Of a DNA stretch of 64,000 nt, positions 62,089 through 64,000 are shown one piece after another (position 1 is the stretch's first letter; every line of letters begins with the position of its first letter). The notes beneath the pieces are model-generated. The model saw only the letters and a program-made list of their open reading frames with translations, was not told the origin of the DNA and made no database searches. Source of the DNA: Apus apus (taxonomy: Eukaryota > Chordata > Aves > Apodiformes > Apodidae); NCBI RefSeq assembly GCF_020740795.1, contig NC_067312.1:42928405-42992404 (forward strand), read 5' to 3'. Position numbers and translations under genes: made by a program.

Positions 62089-62094
62089 TTTATT
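62089..62094 (-). terminator. PSAT1: Candidate PSAT1 poly(A) signal
   Basis: TTTATT on plus is AATAAA on minus, inside ATGAAATAAAAG. It lies only about 37 nt beyond the PSAT1 stop codon. Cleavage some 10-30 nt further would give a very short 3' UTR, so this may be a minor proximal site with longer forms ending farther left. Confidence 0.4.
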
Positions 62095-62130
62095 TCATAG
62101 ATGTGCAGCATGACTCTAGCCCCTCAACAT

Positions 62131-62236
62131 TTATGACTGATGCATCTGCATGAAGCTTCTCATGAATGTAGCAAGCTTCTGAACATCTTCTACAGTCACC
62201 GCATTATATAAAGAGGCACGGATTCCTCCCACAGAT
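62131..62236 (-). CDS. PSAT1: PSAT1 (phosphoserine aminotransferase 1), terminal coding exon
   Basis: Encodes the last 34 residues and the TAA stop (62131-62133). The peptide begins [20 protein letters not shown] and ends FMQMHQS, the well-known C-terminus of phosphoserine aminotransferase. The enzyme is a cytosolic, PLP-dependent class-V aminotransferase. It converts 3-phosphohydroxypyruvate and glutamate to O-phosphoserine and 2-oxoglutarate, the second step of serine synthesis, between PHGDH and PSPH. The exon's first base completes the Arg codon split by the intron (phase 2). The acceptor is AATTCAG on minus. In this family the conserved HR pair and the Arg of GGIRAS belong to the substrate-binding part of the active site. 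The PLP-binding lysine lies in an exon outside the window. The frame is intact, so this is a live gene rather than a pseudogene. Confidence 0.96.
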
Positions 62237-62835
62237 CTGAATTTAAAAGAGGGAAAAAAAAGTAAAGTTTTGTAAATACTAAAAAATACATTAATTTTCA
62301 CAGACATTTAAAACCTACTGCTACTCCAAAGGGATAAAATTCACATTTTGTGTGAATAAGAAGCAACATTTAATTCTTCAAGACAATCTAGAGAAACTCA
62401 GTATTTTAGTTATTTACAGATCCAATGCTGTAGCCCTGTGACATCAAAAAGCTCTTTTTTATTCCCACAAACACCACTGAACATGAGAAGGAACTCTTGC
62501 AACTAGGTAGACAAGTCATGTAATGAAAGGCTTTTTACAGTGACAATCTGACTTCCAGAGCCACCTTCTTTGGTATTTGCACAGACCAAGACTGATCAGA
62601 GAAGGAAGCAGAACTACGTGAGCTCTGTAAGTACCACCTCACCTAATCAGTAGTTGAGCCAACCAGCAGTCTCCGATTACTGTCTCTAGACTGCTGTTCC
62701 CAAGTGATGCCAAACTGTAAGAAACAGCTTGTGAGTGAGAAAGGCTGGTAAGCTGATGCACAATGCCTGCTGTTATAATCCCTGTAGTAAGTTTCTTCTG
62801 CACAGGAAAGTGATTCATCTGACTCTAATGCTTAC
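62237..62835 (-). other. PSAT1: PSAT1 last intron, 599 bp
   Basis: Canonical GT-AG intron on minus: donor CATCG|GTAAGC at the right end and acceptor TTCAG|A at the left. It is phase 2. No repeat or RNA gene is recognised in it. Confidence 0.93.
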
Positions 62836-62973
62836 CGATGTCCTTTCAGAGATATCATGTTAAGTTCCACAGCTTTCTCAAGAAATTTCTTTTCTAGTGC
62901 TTCATCACCCTTGATATTGCCAATACGGAAAGGGACATTCATTCTGCTTCGGTTCTTTTTCTCTACTGGACAC
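62836..62973 (-). CDS. PSAT1: PSAT1, penultimate coding exon (138 bp)
   Basis: On minus it encodes [20 protein letters not shown] followed by [19 protein letters not shown] and ISLKGH, with the first two bases of the next Arg codon at its end. This is part of the C-terminal small domain of phosphoserine aminotransferase, with the family's [13 protein letters not shown] segment. The exon is bounded by acceptor TTTTCTAG|G and donor CG|GTAAGC, both canonical. It is phase 2 at both ends, and its length is a multiple of three. Together with the terminal exon it gives the last 80 or so residues of a protein that is about 370 residues in other vertebrates. The intron presence rules out a processed copy. 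The shorter plus-strand ORF over the same bases is only an antisense shadow. Confidence 0.96.
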
Positions 62974-64000
62974 CTAGAAAAGTTGCAGAACATAATGATT
63001 AATCCATTCTGTGATAAATTTACATTTTTAGCTACATATAATTTCAGAAAGTGAATAATTACCATGAATGTCATTCCTTCACAACTGAAAAGTTCATTAC
63101 TTTCTGTGAAAGAAAGCAACCTTCCTTTTCTAAGTAAATGTAGTAACAAAAACAGTAAGTGGAAGGCTTATTAACCCTTCCTGACATACCTAAAATTGCC
63201 CCAGAGGAATGCACAGGAGGACTGGTAAACAGACCTAATTTTAAAAAAACGTAACAAACCCAACCACACCACCCACAACAGTCTCAGTTAACATCGGTTA
63301 CCTAGGAGAGTGTATTTATAGTGAACTTCAACTAAGTCTCATTTTCCTCTCATGATCTTCAAGGCCAGACACACATTTTTACTCAGCTAGTCACAAGTGC
63401 TACAAGAAATGAGCTTGACTCAGCTTAAGAGCTAAAGGAAGCATAAGGAAATTGCATAAGGAAATTTCCATGGATATTAGACTTCTGTTAGTGGATTCAG
63501 TCCACCTTCTATATTAGCAGAACATATCAAGTCAAGAGGTATCTCTAGAATAAGTATTTCACTGCAAACATGGCCACAACATGCACAAGGTGCATCACAG
63601 CTTTAGCATCTAAAAATTCCCTTTAATCTAAAGCAGACAATTGAAGATATGTTTAAAGAAAAAATTCTCTTCAATTACTTTGTGAAGGCAAGAATGACAG
63701 GTAAAAATATTTCAGTAATTTTCTTCAGTGGCTCTAGTTACAAAGGAGATAGGAAGCCTCCAGATTTGTTCTTCCCTAAGGCTGTGATGTTGATTATTGC
63801 AGTGATTCATTAGGAATATGCTTCCTTACAAACTGCATGTAGATTTCATACGTATTCTTCTATTTGACGAAGAATGGGTATAATTCTTTTTTAGTTCCTC
63901 TCTTGTTCCTTTGTACAGATGTCTCAGTTTTGAAGAATGAAAAAGATCGATCACAGTATCTGCCTATGTGAATTTTCTGCTTTAGATACAACTAGGAAAA
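62974..64000 (-). other. PSAT1: PSAT1 intron, partial (continues beyond the window)
   Basis: I searched the minus strand here for earlier PSAT1 exons by eye and found none, so the rest of the gene is to the right of the window. No repeat family is recognised in this intronic part. Confidence 0.75.

Noticed and set aside
62857..63054. 65-codon plus-strand ORF
   Set aside because: An antisense shadow of the PSAT1 penultimate exon.
1..64000. CRISPR arrays, bacterial operons, tRNA or rRNA genes
   Set aside because: No regularly spaced direct repeats, no Shine-Dalgarno-led gene strings and no cloverleaf or rRNA sequence were recognised. The window is vertebrate DNA.

Overview
The window is vertebrate nuclear DNA, almost certainly from a bird. 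Three things point there: (1) at least nine CR1 LINE fragments, several ending in the CR1 octamer-type tail (variants of ATTCTATG) with the usual 3' segment; (2) two solo LTRs with 5-bp target duplications, one of them starting with the TGTCCTGGTTTGAGCC-type terminus that I associate with avian ERVL-like LTRs; (3) the two terminal coding exons of PSAT1 at the right edge, on the minus strand. PSAT1 lies on human 9q21, and that region corresponds to the avian Z chromosome, so a Z-linked location is a reasonable inference. The species cannot be fixed from the sequence.

Layout: 1-62,000 is a gene-poor stretch of roughly 35-40% GC. It looks like the intergenic desert downstream of PSAT1, which in other amniotes separates PSAT1 from TLE4. 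I found no convincing host protein-coding exon in it. It holds a GC-rich solo LTR (673-1751), a second solo LTR (52755-53510), an older LTR-like segment (from 29066), a long decayed CR1 ORF2 copy (30905-33512), and eight shorter CR1 3' ends (35.5, 38.0, 40.9, 42.0, 49.3, 55.8, 55.9 and 56.1 kb). Simple repeats are mainly A/C-only tracts and TA tracts. Several stretches (about 2.4-2.8, 14.1-14.3, 29.6-30.86 and 45.5-45.96 kb) have the look of conserved non-coding regulatory DNA: clustered homeodomain, POU and forkhead-like words with no repeat signature. That reading needs cross-species alignment to confirm.

62,089-64,000 is the 3' end of PSAT1 (phosphoserine aminotransferase): terminal exon with stop codon, a 599-bp intron, the penultimate coding exon, and part of the next intron. 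All splice sites are canonical and the reading frame is intact across the intron, so the gene looks functional. The rest of PSAT1 lies beyond the right edge.

The least explained items are a coding-like 72-codon minus-strand ORF at 58716-58934 with an AATAAA just after its stop, two short overlapping minus-strand ORFs next to it (59025-59230), and a dispersed repeat of about 58 bp present at 8046-8103 and 9556-9609. I did not find a clearly novel multi-gene system. Nearly all other open reading frames look like chance ORFs or antisense shadows of repeats.
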